From: Aquipseudomonas alcaligenes NBRC 14159
GTDB taxonomy: Bacteria > Pseudomonadota > Gammaproteobacteria > Pseudomonadales > Pseudomonadaceae
Length of the DNA stretch: 64,000 nt
Direction: 5' to 3'
NCBI RefSeq assembly: GCF_000467105.1
Contig: NZ_BATI01000017.1
Coordinates: 95,414 to 159,413, forward strand
Notes under the pieces: model-generated
Told to the model about the DNA's origin: nothing
Database searches by the model: none
What the model saw: the letters and a program-made list of their open reading frames with translations, nothing else
Position numbers and translations under genes: made by a program
In this document: piece by piece, positions 17,219 through 27,897 of the stretch
How positions within the stretch are numbered: position 1 is the stretch's first letter
Layout: each line of letters opens with the position of its first letter

Positions 17219-17650
17219 TTACTCGGCCGGATAGTCGGCCAGCACGCTTTCCTGGCCATCCTTGCTCAGGCCGATCACCTGGTAGGCATCCACCCGGCCG
17301 GTTTCCATGCCCGGCGAGCCGTGCGGCATGCCCGGTACGGCGGCGCCGAGCAGGTCGCGGCGCTGGCGCAGGTCGAGCACGTCTCTGGCCGGTACGTGGC
17401 CCTCGACGAATTTGCCGTCGATCACCCCGGTGTGGCACGACGCCAGGCGCGGGGGCACGCCGAGGCGTTGCTTGACTGCGTTCATGTCGCTCTCGACATG
17501 GTCGTTGACCCGGATACCGTTGGCTTCCAGGTGGCTGATCCAGTCCTTGCAGCAACCGCAGTTGGCGTCGCGGTGCACGTCCATGGTGATCGGCTCGGCG
17601 GCCTGGGCGGAGGCGGCGAAGAGCAGGGCGGCGAGAGGCAGGAGGCGCAT
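17219..17650 (-). CDS. DUF411 periplasmic metal-binding protein
   Basis: This 143-residue protein has a Sec signal peptide (MRLLPLAALLFAASAQA) and one DUF411 domain. It contains a C-G-C-C motif (C31, C33, C34) in DANCGCCKDW and downstream Cys/His residues in ASCHTG and EGHVPARD. DUF411 proteins (CopG-like) are found with copper and heavy-metal resistance genes and are thought to bind Cu(I) or Ag(I) in the periplasm. No copper transporter gene adjoins it here, so its link to metal resistance rests on family knowledge alone. The ATG at 17650 starts the signal peptide. Confidence 0.9.
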   Translation of the reverse strand: MRLLPLAALLFAASAQAAEPITMDVHRDANCGCCKDWISHLEANGIRVNDHVESDMNAVKQRLGVPPRLASCHTGVIDGKFVEGHVPARDVLDLRQRRDLLGAAVPGMPHGSPGMETGRVDAYQVIGLSKDGQESVLADYPAE

Positions 17651-17779
17651 GGGATTTCCTCGAACGGGTACAAAACGCCGAGGATAAACCCCGCGGCATT
17701 GGCGGCCCAGGCTGTGACTGTTTCCGGGTGAGTCGCCAGCGCCTATGCTCGCTGCCAGCACCCGCCATGGAGATCGCCG

Positions 17780-18169
17780 ATGCTATCCGTTCGCCTGTTC
17801 CTGATCGCCCAGATCCTGACTCTCGCCGGCTTCGGCCTGGCCTATTTCGTCCGCCCGCAGGAGACGGCCAACCTCAGTGGCATGCTGCTGATGGCGCCGG
17901 CGGCGCTCACCGATGTGCGTGCCTACTACGGTGGCCTGCAGCTGGGGCTGGCGGCCTGGCTGGGGCTGGCCCTGTTGCGGGGCGACCTGCTGCGCCCGGC
18001 ACTGATGCTGCTGGTGCTGCTCTACAGCGCGTTGTTCCTCGCGCGGCTGGGCGGACTATGGCTGGACGGCGGCGCGCAGCAGACCTTCAACCTCTACGCC
18101 ATGCTGTTCGAGGGCGTCTCCGCCGCGCTGGCGTTCTGGCTGTTGCGCGGCCGCTCAGCGGCGGCGTAG
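17780..18169 (+). CDS. DUF4345 small membrane protein
   Basis: This 129-residue hydrophobic protein has four predicted membrane helices (about 5-24, 48-66, 70-90 and 105-123). Conserved ALTDVRAYYGGLQLG lies between helices 1 and 2, which is typical of DUF4345 proteins. Its function is unknown. Its last 15 bases overlap the 3' end of the convergent TetR gene. Nothing in its context links it to the efflux operon beyond adjacency. Confidence 0.85.
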   Translation: MLSVRLFLIAQILTLAGFGLAYFVRPQETANLSGMLLMAPAALTDVRAYYGGLQLGLAAWLGLALLRGDLLRPALMLLVLLYSALFLARLGGLWLDGGAQQTFNLYAMLFEGVSAALAFWLLRGRSAAA

Positions 18170-18790
18170 GGCGTGGCTGCAGCGCAGCATGTCGAGCAGG
18201 GCATCGACGAACGACTCGGCCTGCTCGGCCAGCGAGTCGCCGCCCGGGGCCAGCAGCCAGTTGGCCTGCAGGCCATGGACGTAGCCATGCAGGCAGAGAG
18301 TGGCGCGGCGGCAGTCGAGGTCGGCCGGTAGCTGGGCCTTGCTGACCGCGTTGCGCAACGACTTCTCGATGCGCTCGTCGCACTCCAGGTGCAGCGCCTG
18401 CATCTTCTGCCGCAGGTCGCCGAGATCGTCGGTGTACTCGCACTTGTGCTGCAGGATCTCCTGGATGCGCCGGGTCTGGGCGTCCAGTTCGACATTGCGC
18501 AACAGACGTACCAGCAGCTCGCGGGTCTGCCCCAGCGGGTTGGGCTCGTCCTCGCTCTCGCTGGCCTGGGCCAGCTCCTCCAGCGGCAGGTGCAGCCGTT
18601 CGAGCATGGCCTGGAACAGGTCGACCTTGTTCTCGAAGTGCCAGTAGATGGCGCCGCGCGTCACCCCGGCGGCGCTGGCGATATCGGCCAGCGAGGTGCG
18701 TGAAACCCCCTGGTCGTGGAACAGCCGCTCGGCCGCGTCGAGGATCGACTGGCGGGTTTCTTCGGCTTCCTCTTTGGTCCGTCTGGCCAT
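18155..18790 (-). CDS. ttgR: TetR family repressor of the adjacent RND efflux operon (TtgR/AcrR type)
   Basis: This 211-residue protein starts MARRTKEEAEETRQSILDAA and has the TetR helix-turn-helix ending GVTRGAIYWHFENKVDLFQAM (about 45-65), nearly the TtgR/AcrR signature. The ligand domain keeps the TtgR-like ASESEDEPNPLG and RTRRIQEILQHKCEYTDD-type segments. In P. putida, TtgR represses ttgABC and its own gene and is released by antibiotics, flavonoids and other aromatics. Here it is divergent from a complete RND operon with a matching operator at 18845-18874. The orthology call is strong by sequence and context. Confidence 0.9.
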   Translation of the reverse strand: MARRTKEEAEETRQSILDAAERLFHDQGVSRTSLADIASAAGVTRGAIYWHFENKVDLFQAMLERLHLPLEELAQASESEDEPNPLGQTRELLVRLLRNVELDAQTRRIQEILQHKCEYTDDLGDLRQKMQALHLECDERIEKSLRNAVSKAQLPADLDCRRATLCLHGYVHGLQANWLLAPGGDSLAEQAESFVDALLDMLRCSHALRRR

Positions 18791-18844
18791 GGCTCGCTTT
18801 ATGTAAAGGTTGGGAAAAGTTGGCGCTGGAGCCAGCTTTGGCGA

Positions 18845-18874
18845 TTTACAAACATTCTAGTATGTAAGTATATT
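18845..18874 (+). promoter_or_regulatory. Promoter and TtgR-type operator for the RND efflux operon
   Basis: A -35 element TTTACA (18845-18850) and a -10 element TATATT (18869-18874) are 18 bases apart. Between and over them lies the pseudo-palindrome TACAAACAT-N6-ATGTAAGTA (18847-18870). It closely resembles the P. putida ttgABC/ttgR operator as I recall it. Repressor binding here would block RNA polymerase. The ATG of the adaptor gene is 77 bases downstream. Confidence 0.8.
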
Positions 18875-18950
18875 CGTTAGCCAGCTAAACAGATTTTCCC
18901 CTTCCCGCCCGGCTCTCCTCCGGGTCATCCAGATATTGAGGTCGAATCGG

Positions 18951-20078
18951 ATGTTCAAGACCGCTTCTTTTTCCCTGCTCGCGCTGGCCGCGCTGACCCT
19001 GGTCGGCTGCCAGGACGAGGCAACGCCACCGGCCGCCCAGGCGCCGCAGGTCGGCGTGGTCACGCTCGCCGCCCAGCCCTACACATTGACCACCGAGCTG
19101 CCCGGGCGTACCGCTGCCTTCCGCATCGCCGAAGTGCGCCCGCAGGTCGACGGCATCATCCAGAAGCGCCTGTTTACCGAAGGCTCCGAAGTGAAGGCCG
19201 GCCAGCAGCTGTACCAGATCGACGCCGCCACCTATGCCGCCAGCCTGAAGAGCGCCGAGGCCAGCGTGGCCTCGGCGCGTTCGCTGGCCTCGCGCTACAA
19301 GGAGCTGGTGGTGGACAAGGCGGTCAGCCAGCAGGCCTATGACGAGGCCGAAGCCGCCCGTCTGCAGGCCGAAGCCGCGCTGGAGAAAGCGCGCATCGAC
19401 CTGCGCTACACCCGCGTGCTGGCGCCCATCGGCGGGCGCGTCGGGCGTTCGGTGGTCACCGAGGGCGCACTGGTCAGCAACGGCCAGAGCACGGCGATGG
19501 CCACCATCCAGCAGCTCGACCCGATCTACGTCGACGTCACCCAGTCCAGCGCCGAGCTGCTGCGCCTGCGCCGCGAGCTGGCCGCCGGGCAGCTGGAGCA
19601 GGCCGGCAAGGCGGCCAAGGTGTCGCTGACCCTGGAAGACGGCAGTACCTATCCGCACAGCGGCACCCTGGAGTTCTCCGAGGTGTCGGTGGACGAGGGC
19701 ACCGGTTCGGTAACCCTGCGCGCGGTATTCCCCAACCCCGAGCACAACCTGCTGCCTGGCATGTTCGTGCATGCCCGGCTCACTTCGGCGGTCAAGCAGC
19801 AGGCCATTCTCGCCCCGCAGCAGGGCGTGACCCGCGACCTCAAGGGCCAGGCCACCGCGCTGGTGGTCGGCGCCGACGACAAGGTCGAGCTGCGCCAGCT
19901 GCAGGCCGAACGCACCAGTGGCAACCGCTGGCTGGTCAGCAGCGGCCTGCAGGCCGGTGACCGGCTGATCACCGAGGGCCTGCAGTACGTGCGCCCGGGT
20001 GACCAGGTCAAGGTCGCGCCGGCGAGCAACGTGGCCGCCGAGCCGGCCGAGCAGAGCGGCCTGGCCAAGAGCCACTGA
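18951..20078 (+). CDS. ttgA: RND efflux periplasmic adaptor lipoprotein (TtgA/MexA/AcrA type)
   Basis: This 375-residue membrane-fusion protein has a lipoprotein signal ending in the lipobox LVGC (about residue 20-23). The barrel/lipoyl motif ITEVRPQVDGII-type sequence follows (here RIAEVRPQVDGII). A helical hairpin (about 95-150) comes next, then the second lipoyl half APIGGRVGRS. It connects the inner-membrane pump to the outer-membrane channel. The ATG at 18951 follows GAGGT; an in-frame TTG upstream is less likely. It is the first gene of a three-gene operon whose operator matches that of ttgABC. Confidence 0.93.
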   Translation: MFKTASFSLLALAALTLVGCQDEATPPAAQAPQVGVVTLAAQPYTLTTELPGRTAAFRIAEVRPQVDGIIQKRLFTEGSEVKAGQQLYQIDAATYAASLKSAEASVASARSLASRYKELVVDKAVSQQAYDEAEAARLQAEAALEKARIDLRYTRVLAPIGGRVGRSVVTEGALVSNGQSTAMATIQQLDPIYVDVTQSSAELLRLRRELAAGQLEQAGKAAKVSLTLEDGSTYPHSGTLEFSEVSVDEGTGSVTLRAVFPNPEHNLLPGMFVHARLTSAVKQQAILAPQQGVTRDLKGQATALVVGADDKVELRQLQAERTSGNRWLVSSGLQAGDRLITEGLQYVRPGDQVKVAPASNVAAEPAEQSGLAKSH

Positions 20079-20090
20079 GGAGAGCAGTAG

Positions 20091-23000
20091 ATGTCCCGAT
20101 TCTTCATCGACAGGCCGATCTTCGCCTGGGTGATCGCCCTGGTGATCATGCTGGCCGGCGGCCTGGCCATCCTCAAGTTGCCGATCAACCAGTACCCGAG
20201 CATCGCCGCGCCCGCCGTCGGCATCCAGGTCAGCTACCCCGGCGCCTCGGCGCAGACGGTGCAGGACACCGTGGTGCAGGTGATCGAGCAGCAGCTCAAC
20301 GGCATCGACGGCCTGCGCTACATCAGCTCGGAGAGCAACTCCGACGGCAGCATGACCATCACCGCCACCTTCGAGCAGGGCACCAACCCCGACATCGCCC
20401 AGGTGCAGGTGCAGAACAAGCTGCAGCTGGCCACTCCGCTGTTGCCGCAGGAAGTCCAACAGCAGGGCATCCGCGTGACCAAGGCGGTGAAGAACTTCCT
20501 GCTGGTGCTCGGCGTCGTCTCCGAAGACGGCAGCATGGACAAGAACGACCTGGCCAACTACATCGTCTCCAACATCCAGGACCCGATCTCGCGGGCCAAG
20601 GGCGTGGGTGACTTCCAGGTGTTCGGCGCGCAGTACGCCATGCGCATCTGGCTCGATCCGGCCAAGCTGAATAACTTCCAGCTGACCCCGGTGGACGTGA
20701 AGAGCGCCATCCAGGCGCAGAACGTCCAGGTGTCTTCCGGCCAGTTCGGCGGCCTGCCGGCCTCGCCCGGCAACCAGCTGAACGCCACCATCATCGGCAA
20801 GACCCGCCTGCAGACGCCGGAGCAGTTCGGCGCCATCCTGCTCAAGGTCAATCGCGACGGTTCGCAGGTGCGCCTGCGCGATGTGGCCAAGGTCGAGCTG
20901 GGCGGCGAGAACTACAGCATCAGTGCCCAGTACAACGGCATGCCGGCGTCCGGCATGGCGATCAAGCTGGCCACCGGGGCCAACGCCCTGGATACCGCCC
21001 AGGCGGTGCGCGACACCATCAGCGAGCTGGAGCCCTTCATGCCCGCCGGCATGAAGGTGGTGTTCCCCTACGACACCACGCCGGTGGTCTCGGCCTCCAT
21101 CGAGGGCGTGATCCACACCCTGGGCGAGGCCATCGTCCTGGTGTTCCTGGTGATGTTCCTGTTCCTGCAGAACTTCCGCGCCACCCTGATTCCCACCCTG
21201 GCAGTGCCGGTGGTGCTGCTCGGCACCTTCGGCGTGCTGGCAATGTTCGGCTTCACCATCAACACCCTGACCATGTTCGCCATGGTCCTGGCCATCGGCC
21301 TGCTGGTGGACGACGCCATCGTGGTGGTGGAGAACGTCGAGCGGGTGATGGCCGAGGAAGGCCTGTCGCCGCTGGAGGCCACGCGCAAGTCGATGGGGCA
21401 GATCCAGGGCGCGCTGGTCGGCATCGCCCTGGTGCTGTCGGCGGTGTTCCTGCCGATGGCCTTCTTCGGCGGCTCCACCGGGGTAATCTACAAGCAGTTC
21501 TCCATCACCATCGTCTCGGCCATGGCCCTGTCGGTGCTGGTGGCGCTGATCTTCACCCCGGCGCTGTGCGCCACCCTGCTCAAGCCCGTCGCCCCCGGCC
21601 ATCACGAGAAGCGCGGCTTCTTCGGCTGGTTCAACCGCAGTTTCGAACGCGGCGTGCAGGGCTACGAGCGCGGCGTGCGCGCCATCCTCACGCGCAAGGC
21701 GCCGTACCTGCTGCTGTACGTGGTGATCCTCGGCGTGATGGCCTGGATGTTCACCCGCATCCCCACTGCCTTCCTCCCCGAGGAAGACCAGGGCGTGCTG
21801 TTCGCCCAGGTGCAGACGCCGTCCGGCGCCAGCGCCGAGCGTACCCAGGCGGTGGTCGACCAGATGCGCGAATACCTGCTGGAAGACGAAAAGGACACGG
21901 TGAAGTCGGTGTTCACCGTCACCGGCTTCAACTTCGCTGGCCGCGGGCAGAGTTCGGGCATGGCCTTCATCATGCTCAAGCCCTGGGAAGAGCGCACCGC
22001 TGCCGGGCAGAGCGTGGCCGAGCTGGCGCAGCGCGCGCAGATGCACTTCTTCGGCTTCCGCGATGCCATGGTGTTCGCCTTCGCCCCGCCGGCGGTGATG
22101 GAGCTGGGCAACGCCACCGGCTTCAACCTGTTCCTGCAGGACCGCGCTGGCGTCGGCCACGAGGCGCTCAACGCCGCCCGCGACCAGTTCCTCCAGCTGG
22201 CCGCGCAGAACCCGGTGCTCAACCGCGTGCGTGCCAACGGCCTGCGTGACGAGCCGCAGTACCAGCTGCTGATCGATGACGAGAAGGCCCGTGCCCATGG
22301 CCTGGCCCTGTCCGACATCAACGACACCCTGTCGATCGCCTGGGGCGCCAGCTACGTCAACGACTTCATCGACCGCGGCCGGGTGAAGAAGGTCTACCTG
22401 CAGGGCGAGTCCGAGGCGCGCATGGGGCCCGAGGACCTGAACAAGTGGTACGTGCGCAACGATGCCGGGCAGATGGTGCCGTTCAGCGCCTTCGCCAGCG
22501 GCGAGTGGACCTACGGGCCGCCCAAGCTGTCGCGTTACAACGGCGTGTCGGCGGTGGAAATTCTCGGCGAGGCGGCCCCCGGCCACAGTTCCGGCGAGGC
22601 CATGGCGGCGGTGGAAGAGATCGCCCGCCAGCTGCCGGCCGGCGTCGGCTACTCCTGGACCGGGCTGTCCTACGAGGAGCGTCTGTCCGGCGCCCAGGCC
22701 CCGGCGCTGTATGCCCTGTCGCTGCTGGTGGTGTTCCTCTGCCTGGCGGCGCTGTACGAGAGCTGGTCGATTCCGTTCTCGGTGATGCTGGTGGTGCCGC
22801 TCGGGGTGATCGGCGCGCTGCTGTTCACCAGCCTGCGTGGGCTGAGCAACGACGTGTTCTTCCAGGTCGGCCTGCTCACCACCATCGGCCTGTCGGCGAA
22901 GAACGCGATTCTTATCGTCGAGTTCGCCAAGGAGCTGCACGAGCAGGGCAAGAGCCTGTTCGACGCGGCGCTGGAAGCCTGCCGCATGCGCCTGCGGCCG

Positions 23001-23225
23001 ATCATCATGACCTCGCTGGCGTTCATCCTCGGCGTGGTGCCCCTGGCCATCTCCAACGGCGCCGGTTCCGGCAGCCAGCATGCGATCGGCACCGGGGTGA
23101 TCGGCGGCATGCTCACCGCCACCGTGCTGGCGATCTTCTGGGTGCCGCTGTTCTACGTGCTGGTCTGCTCCCTGTTCAAGGGCAAGCGCAGCAAAGATGT
23201 CATCAGAGAGGAGGCCGTCCAGTGA
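20091..23225 (+). CDS. ttgB: RND efflux inner-membrane pump, HAE1 family (TtgB/MexB/AcrB type)
   Basis: This 1044-residue pump starts [21 protein letters not shown], the exact opening style of AcrB/MexB/TtgB. It has 12 membrane helices in two repeats with large periplasmic loops after helices 1 and 7. The proton-relay Asp pair is visible in helix 4 ([21 protein letters not shown]), and the conserved helix-10 Lys region is [20 protein letters not shown]. It exports drugs, solvents and other hydrophobic compounds by proton antiport. It is 12 bases downstream of the adaptor gene, and its stop overlaps the GTG of the channel gene. Confidence 0.96.
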   Translation: MSRFFIDRPIFAWVIALVIMLAGGLAILKLPINQYPSIAAPAVGIQVSYPGASAQTVQDTVVQVIEQQLNGIDGLRYISSESNSDGSMTITATFEQGTNPDIAQVQVQNKLQLATPLLPQEVQQQGIRVTKAVKNFLLVLGVVSEDGSMDKNDLANYIVSNIQDPISRAKGVGDFQVFGAQYAMRIWLDPAKLNNFQLTPVDVKSAIQAQNVQVSSGQFGGLPASPGNQLNATIIGKTRLQTPEQFGAILLKVNRDGSQVRLRDVAKVELGGENYSISAQYNGMPASGMAIKLATGANALDTAQAVRDTISELEPFMPAGMKVVFPYDTTPVVSASIEGVIHTLGEAIVLVFLVMFLFLQNFRATLIPTLAVPVVLLGTFGVLAMFGFTINTLTMFAMVLAIGLLVDDAIVVVENVERVMAEEGLSPLEATRKSMGQIQGALVGIALVLSAVFLPMAFFGGSTGVIYKQFSITIVSAMALSVLVALIFTPALCATLLKPVAPGHHEKRGFFGWFNRSFERGVQGYERGVRAILTRKAPYLLLYVVILGVMAWMFTRIPTAFLPEEDQGVLFAQVQTPSGASAERTQAVVDQMREYLLEDEKDTVKSVFTVTGFNFAGRGQSSGMAFIMLKPWEERTAAGQSVAELAQRAQMHFFGFRDAMVFAFAPPAVMELGNATGFNLFLQDRAGVGHEALNAARDQFLQLAAQNPVLNRVRANGLRDEPQYQLLIDDEKARAHGLALSDINDTLSIAWGASYVNDFIDRGRVKKVYLQGESEARMGPEDLNKWYVRNDAGQMVPFSAFASGEWTYGPPKLSRYNGVSAVEILGEAAPGHSSGEAMAAVEEIARQLPAGVGYSWTGLSYEERLSGAQAPALYALSLLVVFLCLAALYESWSIPFSVMLVVPLGVIGALLFTSLRGLSNDVFFQVGLLTTIGLSAKNAILIVEFAKELHEQGKSLFDAALEACRMRLRPIIMTSLAFILGVVPLAISNGAGSGSQHAIGTGVIGGMLTATVLAIFWVPLFYVLVCSLFKGKRSKDVIREEAVQ

Positions 23226-24649
23226 GGCGTTCCCTGTTGTCCCTCGCCGTCGCCAGCATCCTGCTCGGCGGCTGCTCCCTGATCCCCGACCACCAGCGCC
23301 TCGCGTCGCCGGTCGACAGCGTCTGGCCCAGCGAGGCCAGCGGTGCGCAGACCGCCACCGCTGCCGCCGACCTGGACTGGCGCGCGTTCTTCAAGGACCC
23401 GGCGCTGCAGGGCCTGATCGACACCGCGCTGGCCAACAACCGCGACCTGCGGGTGGCCGCGCTGAATGTCGAGGCCTATGCCGCGCAACGGCAGATCCAG
23501 CGCAGCGCGCTGTTCCCCAGCGTCACCGCCGACGGCGGCGCCACCCGCCAGCGCTTGCCGGGCAGTCTGTCCAGCAGCGGTGAGCCGAGCATCAGCAGCC
23601 AGTACAGCGCCACCGTCGGCGCCAGCTGGGAGCTGGATCTGTTCGGTCGCCTGCGCAGCCTCGACGAGCAGGCGCTGCAGCAGTACTTCGCCACCGAAGA
23701 AGCGCGCCGCGCCACGCAGATCGCCCTGGTGGCCAGCGTGGCCAATGCCTGGCTGACCCTGCAGGCCGACCAGGAGCTGCTGCAGCTGACCCAGGACACC
23801 CTCAAGACCTATCAGCAAAGCTTCGCCCTGACCCAGCGCAGCTACGACGTCGGCGTGGCCGACGCGCTGGCCCTGGCCCAGGCGCGCAGCGCGGTGGAGA
23901 GCGCCCAGGTCAGCCTGGCGCAGTACAGCCGCCAGGTGGCCCAGGACCGCAACGCCCTGGTCGTGCTGCTGGGCAGCGGCAAGGCCGGTGGCCTGCCGTC
24001 CGGTCGGCCGCTGGACGACGACCTGCTGCTGGAGGTGCCGGCCGGCCTGCCATCCGACCTGCTGCAGCGGCGGCCGGACCTGCGCCAGGCCGAGCACCAG
24101 CTGCAGGCCGCCAACGCCAACATCGGTGCGGCGCGCGCGGCGTTCTTCCCCAGCGTCAGCCTGACCGCCAACGCCGGCAGCCTCAGCCCGGATCTGTCCG
24201 GCCTGTTCGACGCCGGCTCCGGTAGCTGGCTGTTCCAGCCCAGCATCAGCCTGCCGATCTTCAACGCCGGCAAGCTCAGGGCCAGTCTGGACTACGCCGA
24301 GCTGCAGAAGGACATCCAGGTCGCCAGCTACGAGAAGGCCATCCAGACCGCCTTCCAGGAAGTCGCCGACGGCCTCGCCGCACGCGCCACCTACCAGCAG
24401 CAGCTGGAGGCCCAGCGCGCCCTGGTGAAGACCAACGAGGAGTACTACCGCCTGGCCGAACGGCGCTACCGCACCGGGGTGGACAGCTACCTGACCCTGC
24501 TCGACGCCCAGCGCCAGCTGTTCAGCGTGCGCCAGCAGCTGATCAGCGACCGCCTGGCGCAGCTGACCAGTGAGGTCGAGCTGTACAAGGCCCTGGGTGG
24601 CGGCTGGCGCGAACAGTCTCAGCTGGCGAGCGCGCCGGCGCAGGACTGA
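23222..24649 (+). CDS. ttgC: RND efflux outer-membrane channel lipoprotein (TtgC/OprM type)
   Basis: This 475-residue TolC-like factor starts at a GTG overlapping the pump stop codon (GTGA) with GAGGAGG just upstream. The signal peptide ends in the lipobox LLGGC. Two outer-membrane-efflux repeats follow, with the hallmark [19 protein letters not shown] and the second-repeat segment [18 protein letters not shown]. It forms the trimeric outer-membrane exit duct. It completes the operon, which ends at a strong hairpin terminator. Confidence 0.95.
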   Translation: MRRSLLSLAVASILLGGCSLIPDHQRLASPVDSVWPSEASGAQTATAAADLDWRAFFKDPALQGLIDTALANNRDLRVAALNVEAYAAQRQIQRSALFPSVTADGGATRQRLPGSLSSSGEPSISSQYSATVGASWELDLFGRLRSLDEQALQQYFATEEARRATQIALVASVANAWLTLQADQELLQLTQDTLKTYQQSFALTQRSYDVGVADALALAQARSAVESAQVSLAQYSRQVAQDRNALVVLLGSGKAGGLPSGRPLDDDLLLEVPAGLPSDLLQRRPDLRQAEHQLQAANANIGAARAAFFPSVSLTANAGSLSPDLSGLFDAGSGSWLFQPSISLPIFNAGKLRASLDYAELQKDIQVASYEKAIQTAFQEVADGLAARATYQQQLEAQRALVKTNEEYYRLAERRYRTGVDSYLTLLDAQRQLFSVRQQLISDRLAQLTSEVELYKALGGGWREQSQLASAPAQD

Positions 24650-24665
24650 ACCTCAGCCTGAAACG

Positions 24666-24693
24666 AAAAAGCCCCGGCATGCCGGGGCTTTTT
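24666..24693 (+). terminator. Rho-independent terminator after the efflux operon
   Basis: A perfect stem GCCCCGGCA/TGCCGGGGC is flanked by AAAAA and TTTTT, 17 bases after the channel gene stop. It can act in both directions. Confidence 0.93.
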
Positions 24694-24698
24694 CATGT

Positions 24699-24750
24699 GT
24701 AGGGCGGGTGCAACCCGCGAAGATCGCTACGCGGAGCTCACCCGCCCTAC
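24699..24750. repeat. Palindromic repeat (GTAGGGCGGGTG family)
   Basis: The left arm begins GTAGGGCGGGTGCAACCCGC and the right arm ends GAGCTCACCCGCCCTAC. It is the same family as 16216-16286. It lies between the efflux terminator and the convergent trmA gene. Confidence 0.8.
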
Positions 24751-24759
24751 GTCCGTGAC

Positions 24760-25845
24760 TCAGCGTCTGACCAGCAGAACGCCGCTCTCCATATGGTGCG
24801 TCCAGGGGAACTGGTCGAACAGCGCGCAGCGCTCGATACGGTGGGTATCGTTGAGCTGGGCGATGTTGACGGCCAGGGTCTCCGGGTTGCAGGAGATGTA
24901 CAGGATGTTGTCGAAGCGCCGGGTCAGCTCGCAGGTGTCCGGGTCCATGCCGGCGCGCGGCGGGTCGACGAATACACTGCCGAAGTCGTAGGCCTTCAGG
25001 TCGATGCCGGCCAGGCGGCGGAACGGGCGCACCTCGTTGAGGGCCTGGGTCAGCTCCTCGGCGGACAGGCGCACCAGCTCGATGGTGTCGATGCCGTTGT
25101 CGGCCAGATTGGCCAGGGCGGCATTCACCGAGGTCTTGCTGATCTCGGTGGCCAGCACCTTCCTGACCCGGGTGGACAGCGGCAGGGTGAAGTTGCCGTT
25201 GCCGCAGTAGAGTTCCAGCAGGTCGTCGTCGCGCTGGCCGAGGGCGTCATAGGCCCACTGCAGCATCTGCTGGCAGACCGTGCCGTTGGGCTGGGTGAAG
25301 GCGCCCTCCGGCTGGCGGTAGCGGAAGGTGCGCCCGGCCACCTGCATTTCTTCCTGCACGTAGTCGCGGCCGATCACCAGGCGCTGGCCACGCGAGCGGC
25401 CGACCAGGCTGACGCCCAGCCGCTGCGCCAGTTGCTCGGCCTCGGCCTGCCACTCGGCATCCAGCGGGCGGTGGTAGCACAGGGTGATCAGCGCATCGCC
25501 GACCAGGGTGGTGAGGAACTCGACCTGGAACAGCTTGAACGACAGCACCCGGCTAGCCTGCCAGGCGGCCTTGAGCTGAGGCATCAGCTGGTTGATGCGC
25601 TGGCTGGCGATGGGGAACTCGTCGATCAGGATCGGCGTGTGCTTGTCGCCGGCCTCGAACATCGCGTAGTGACGCTCTTCCTGCTCGCGCCACAGGCGGA
25701 ACTCGGCGCGCAGGCGATAGTGCTCGGCCGGCGAGGTGAATACCTCAGGCTCCGGTGCGGCGAAGGGCGCCAGCAGCTCGCGCAGGCGGGCGACCTTCTC
25801 GTCCAGCTGGGCGGCATAGGCCGCCGCGTCGCGTACCGGTGTCAT
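24760..25845 (-). CDS. trmA: tRNA (uracil-5-)-methyltransferase TrmA
   Basis: This 361-residue enzyme makes 5-methyluridine at position 54 of tRNA (ribothymidine of the T-loop) using S-adenosylmethionine. Visible are the SAM-binding [25 protein letters not shown], the catalytic cysteine in [12 protein letters not shown] and the general-base Glu in HHMESGVLL at the C-terminus. The length matches TrmA (about 360), and it lacks the iron-sulfur cluster cysteines of RlmD. Its ATG overlaps the stop codon of the upstream purine permease gene (ATGA), so the two are cotranslated. Confidence 0.96.
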   Translation of the reverse strand: MTPVRDAAAYAAQLDEKVARLRELLAPFAAPEPEVFTSPAEHYRLRAEFRLWREQEERHYAMFEAGDKHTPILIDEFPIASQRINQLMPQLKAAWQASRVLSFKLFQVEFLTTLVGDALITLCYHRPLDAEWQAEAEQLAQRLGVSLVGRSRGQRLVIGRDYVQEEMQVAGRTFRYRQPEGAFTQPNGTVCQQMLQWAYDALGQRDDDLLELYCGNGNFTLPLSTRVRKVLATEISKTSVNAALANLADNGIDTIELVRLSAEELTQALNEVRPFRRLAGIDLKAYDFGSVFVDPPRAGMDPDTCELTRRFDNILYISCNPETLAVNIAQLNDTHRIERCALFDQFPWTHHMESGVLLVRR

Positions 25846-27140
25846 GCGTTGACGCCGAAGGCGAACTTGGCGATGAAGATCGCGGCCAGTACCACCAGCG
25901 CCGGGTTCAGCTCCTTGAAGCGGCCGGCCAGGGCCTTGATCACCACCCAGGCGATGAAGCCGAAGGCGATGCCGTTGGCGATGGAGAAGGTCAGCGGCAT
26001 GGCCAGGGCGGTGATCACCACCGGCGCGGCGACTGTGATGTCGTCCCAGTCGATTTCGGCCAGGCCGGAGGTCATCAGCACGGCGACGAACAGCAGTGCC
26101 GGCGCGGTGGCAAACGCCGGAACGGTGCCGGCCAGCGGGGCGAAGAACAGCGCCAGGAGGAACAGCCCGGCGACCACGATGGCGGTCAGGCCGGTGCGGC
26201 CGCCAGCGGCCACGCCCGAGGCGGATTCGATATAGCTGGTAGTGGTGCTGGTACCCAGCAGCGAACCGCCCATGGCGGCGGCGCTGTCGGCGATCAGGGC
26301 GCGGCCCATCTTCGGCAGGTGGCCGTCCTTGCTCATCAGGCCGGCGCGCTTGGCCACGCCGATCAGGGTGCCGGTGTTGTCGAACAGGTCGACGAACAGG
26401 AAGGCGAAGATCACGCTGATCATGCCCACGTCCAGCGCGCCCATGATGTCCAGTTCGAGGAAGGTCGGGGCCAGCGACGGCGGCATGGAGACGATGCCGC
26501 CGAACGGGGTGACGCCCAGGCCGATGGCGATGGCGGTGACCACCAGGATGCCGATCATTACCGCGCCGGTAACGCGACGCGCTTCCAGGGCCACGATCAG
26601 GAAGAAGCCGAGTACCGCCAGCAGCGGGCCCGGGCTGTGCAGATCACCGAGGCCGACCAGGGTGGCCGGGTTGTCCACCACCAGGCCGGCTTCCTTCAGC
26701 GCGATCAGCGCGAGGAACAGGCCGATACCGGCGGCAATCGCCGAACGCAGCGGCAGCGGGATGCTGTTCACGATCCACTCGCGGATGCGGAAGATCGACA
26801 GCAGGAAGAAAAGCGTGGCGGAGATGAACACCGCGCCCAGTGCCACCTGCCAGGTGTGGCCCATGTGCAGCACCACGGTGTAGGTGAAGAAGGCGTTGAG
26901 GCCCATGCCGGGCGCCAGGGCGATCGGGTAGTTGGCGATCAGGCCCATCAGCGCCGAGCCGATGGCCGCGGCCAGGCAGGTGGCGACGAAGATCGCGCCC
27001 TTGTCCATGCCCGTTTCACCGAGGATCGCCGGGTTGACGAAGAGGATGTAGGCCATGGTCAGGAAGGTGGTGACACCGGCGAGAATCTCGGTACGCACGT
27101 TGGTGTTGTGCGCCTTGAGTTGGAAAAGCTTTTCCAGCAT
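25842..27140 (-). CDS. NCS2 family purine permease (AzgA-like)
   Basis: This 432-residue membrane protein starts [37 protein letters not shown], the usual AzgA-type opening, and has about 12-14 membrane helices. The motif [24 protein letters not shown] is diagnostic of the hypoxanthine/guanine/adenine branch of NCS2 permeases. It imports purine bases with protons. The start at 27140 was preferred over in-frame upstream starts that only add non-conserved residues. It is followed directly by trmA. No riboswitch-like leader was recognised in the 200 bases upstream. Confidence 0.92.
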   Translation of the reverse strand: MLEKLFQLKAHNTNVRTEILAGVTTFLTMAYILFVNPAILGETGMDKGAIFVATCLAAAIGSALMGLIANYPIALAPGMGLNAFFTYTVVLHMGHTWQVALGAVFISATLFFLLSIFRIREWIVNSIPLPLRSAIAAGIGLFLALIALKEAGLVVDNPATLVGLGDLHSPGPLLAVLGFFLIVALEARRVTGAVMIGILVVTAIAIGLGVTPFGGIVSMPPSLAPTFLELDIMGALDVGMISVIFAFLFVDLFDNTGTLIGVAKRAGLMSKDGHLPKMGRALIADSAAAMGGSLLGTSTTTSYIESASGVAAGGRTGLTAIVVAGLFLLALFFAPLAGTVPAFATAPALLFVAVLMTSGLAEIDWDDITVAAPVVITALAMPLTFSIANGIAFGFIAWVVIKALAGRFKELNPALVVLAAIFIAKFAFGVNA

Positions 27141-27339
27141 GGTGGGGCTCCCGTTAGGCTGGTGCGGCATGGGTTGTGGACTGCGCGAAAGCAAAGCACA
27201 AAGGCTGCCAACTCGATGGAAAACGAGGGCGAATTCGTGGCAGATCCGGAAAAGCCGCGCACTATACCAGCTCACCCCCGAGCGGTGAATTTATGACCGG
27301 ACGGACAGCATCAGTTTCCGTCTGGCAAGGAGAACGAGC

Positions 27340-27897
27340 ATGACAACCCGCGCCCTGATCGCCGTCGCCGACGGTGTCGAAGACATCGAAACCGTGACCC
27401 TGATCGACGTGTTGCGCCGCGCCGAAGTTGAGGTGGTGGTGGCCTGCATCGAGAATCGGCGCATGTTCACCTGCGCGCGCGGCACCCGTGTCACCGCCGA
27501 CACCATGCTGGTCGACGTGCTGGCGCAGGACTTCGACCTGATCGTGCTGCCCGGCGGCATGCCCGGCGCCCAGGCACTGGCGGACCACGCGCCGCTGGCC
27601 GCCAAGGTACGCGAGCAGGCTGCAGCTGGCCGGCTGTTCGCCGCCATCTGCGCGGCGCCGGCCCTGGCCTTGCAGGGCTACGGCGTGCTCAAGCAGCGGC
27701 GCATGACCTGCTACCCGGCATTCAGCGAGCGCCTGTCCGGCTGCACCTTCGTCGATCAGCCGGTGGTGGTCGACGGCAACTGCATCACCAGCCAGGGGCC
27801 GGCCACCGCGTTGTTGTTCGCTCTGACCCTGGTCGAACAGCTGGTCGGCAAGGCGGTGCGCAAGTCTGTGGCCGAGGCCATGCTGGTGCCGGCATGA
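27340..27897 (+). CDS. DJ-1/PfpI family protein (YajL/DJ-1 type)
   Basis: This 185-residue protein has the DJ-1 nucleophile elbow AAICAAPALAL with Cys104 and the conserved Glu15 in GVEDIETVT, as in human DJ-1 and YajL. Family members act as glyoxalase/deglycase-like enzymes or oxidative-stress chaperones; which role applies here is open. The gene overlaps the following lipoprotein gene by an ATGA junction, so the two are probably coupled. The ATG follows AAGGAG. Confidence 0.93.
   Translation: MTTRALIAVADGVEDIETVTLIDVLRRAEVEVVVACIENRRMFTCARGTRVTADTMLVDVLAQDFDLIVLPGGMPGAQALADHAPLAAKVREQAAAGRLFAAICAAPALALQGYGVLKQRRMTCYPAFSERLSGCTFVDQPVVVDGNCITSQGPATALLFALTLVEQLVGKAVRKSVAEAMLVPA

Noticed and set aside
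18885..23081. A 1398-codon open frame on the minus strand opposite the efflux pump gene
   Set aside because: It is a mirror of the high-GC codon pattern of ttgA and ttgB. It is rich in Gln, His, Arg and Gly with no domain, while the plus strand encodes textbook RND proteins.
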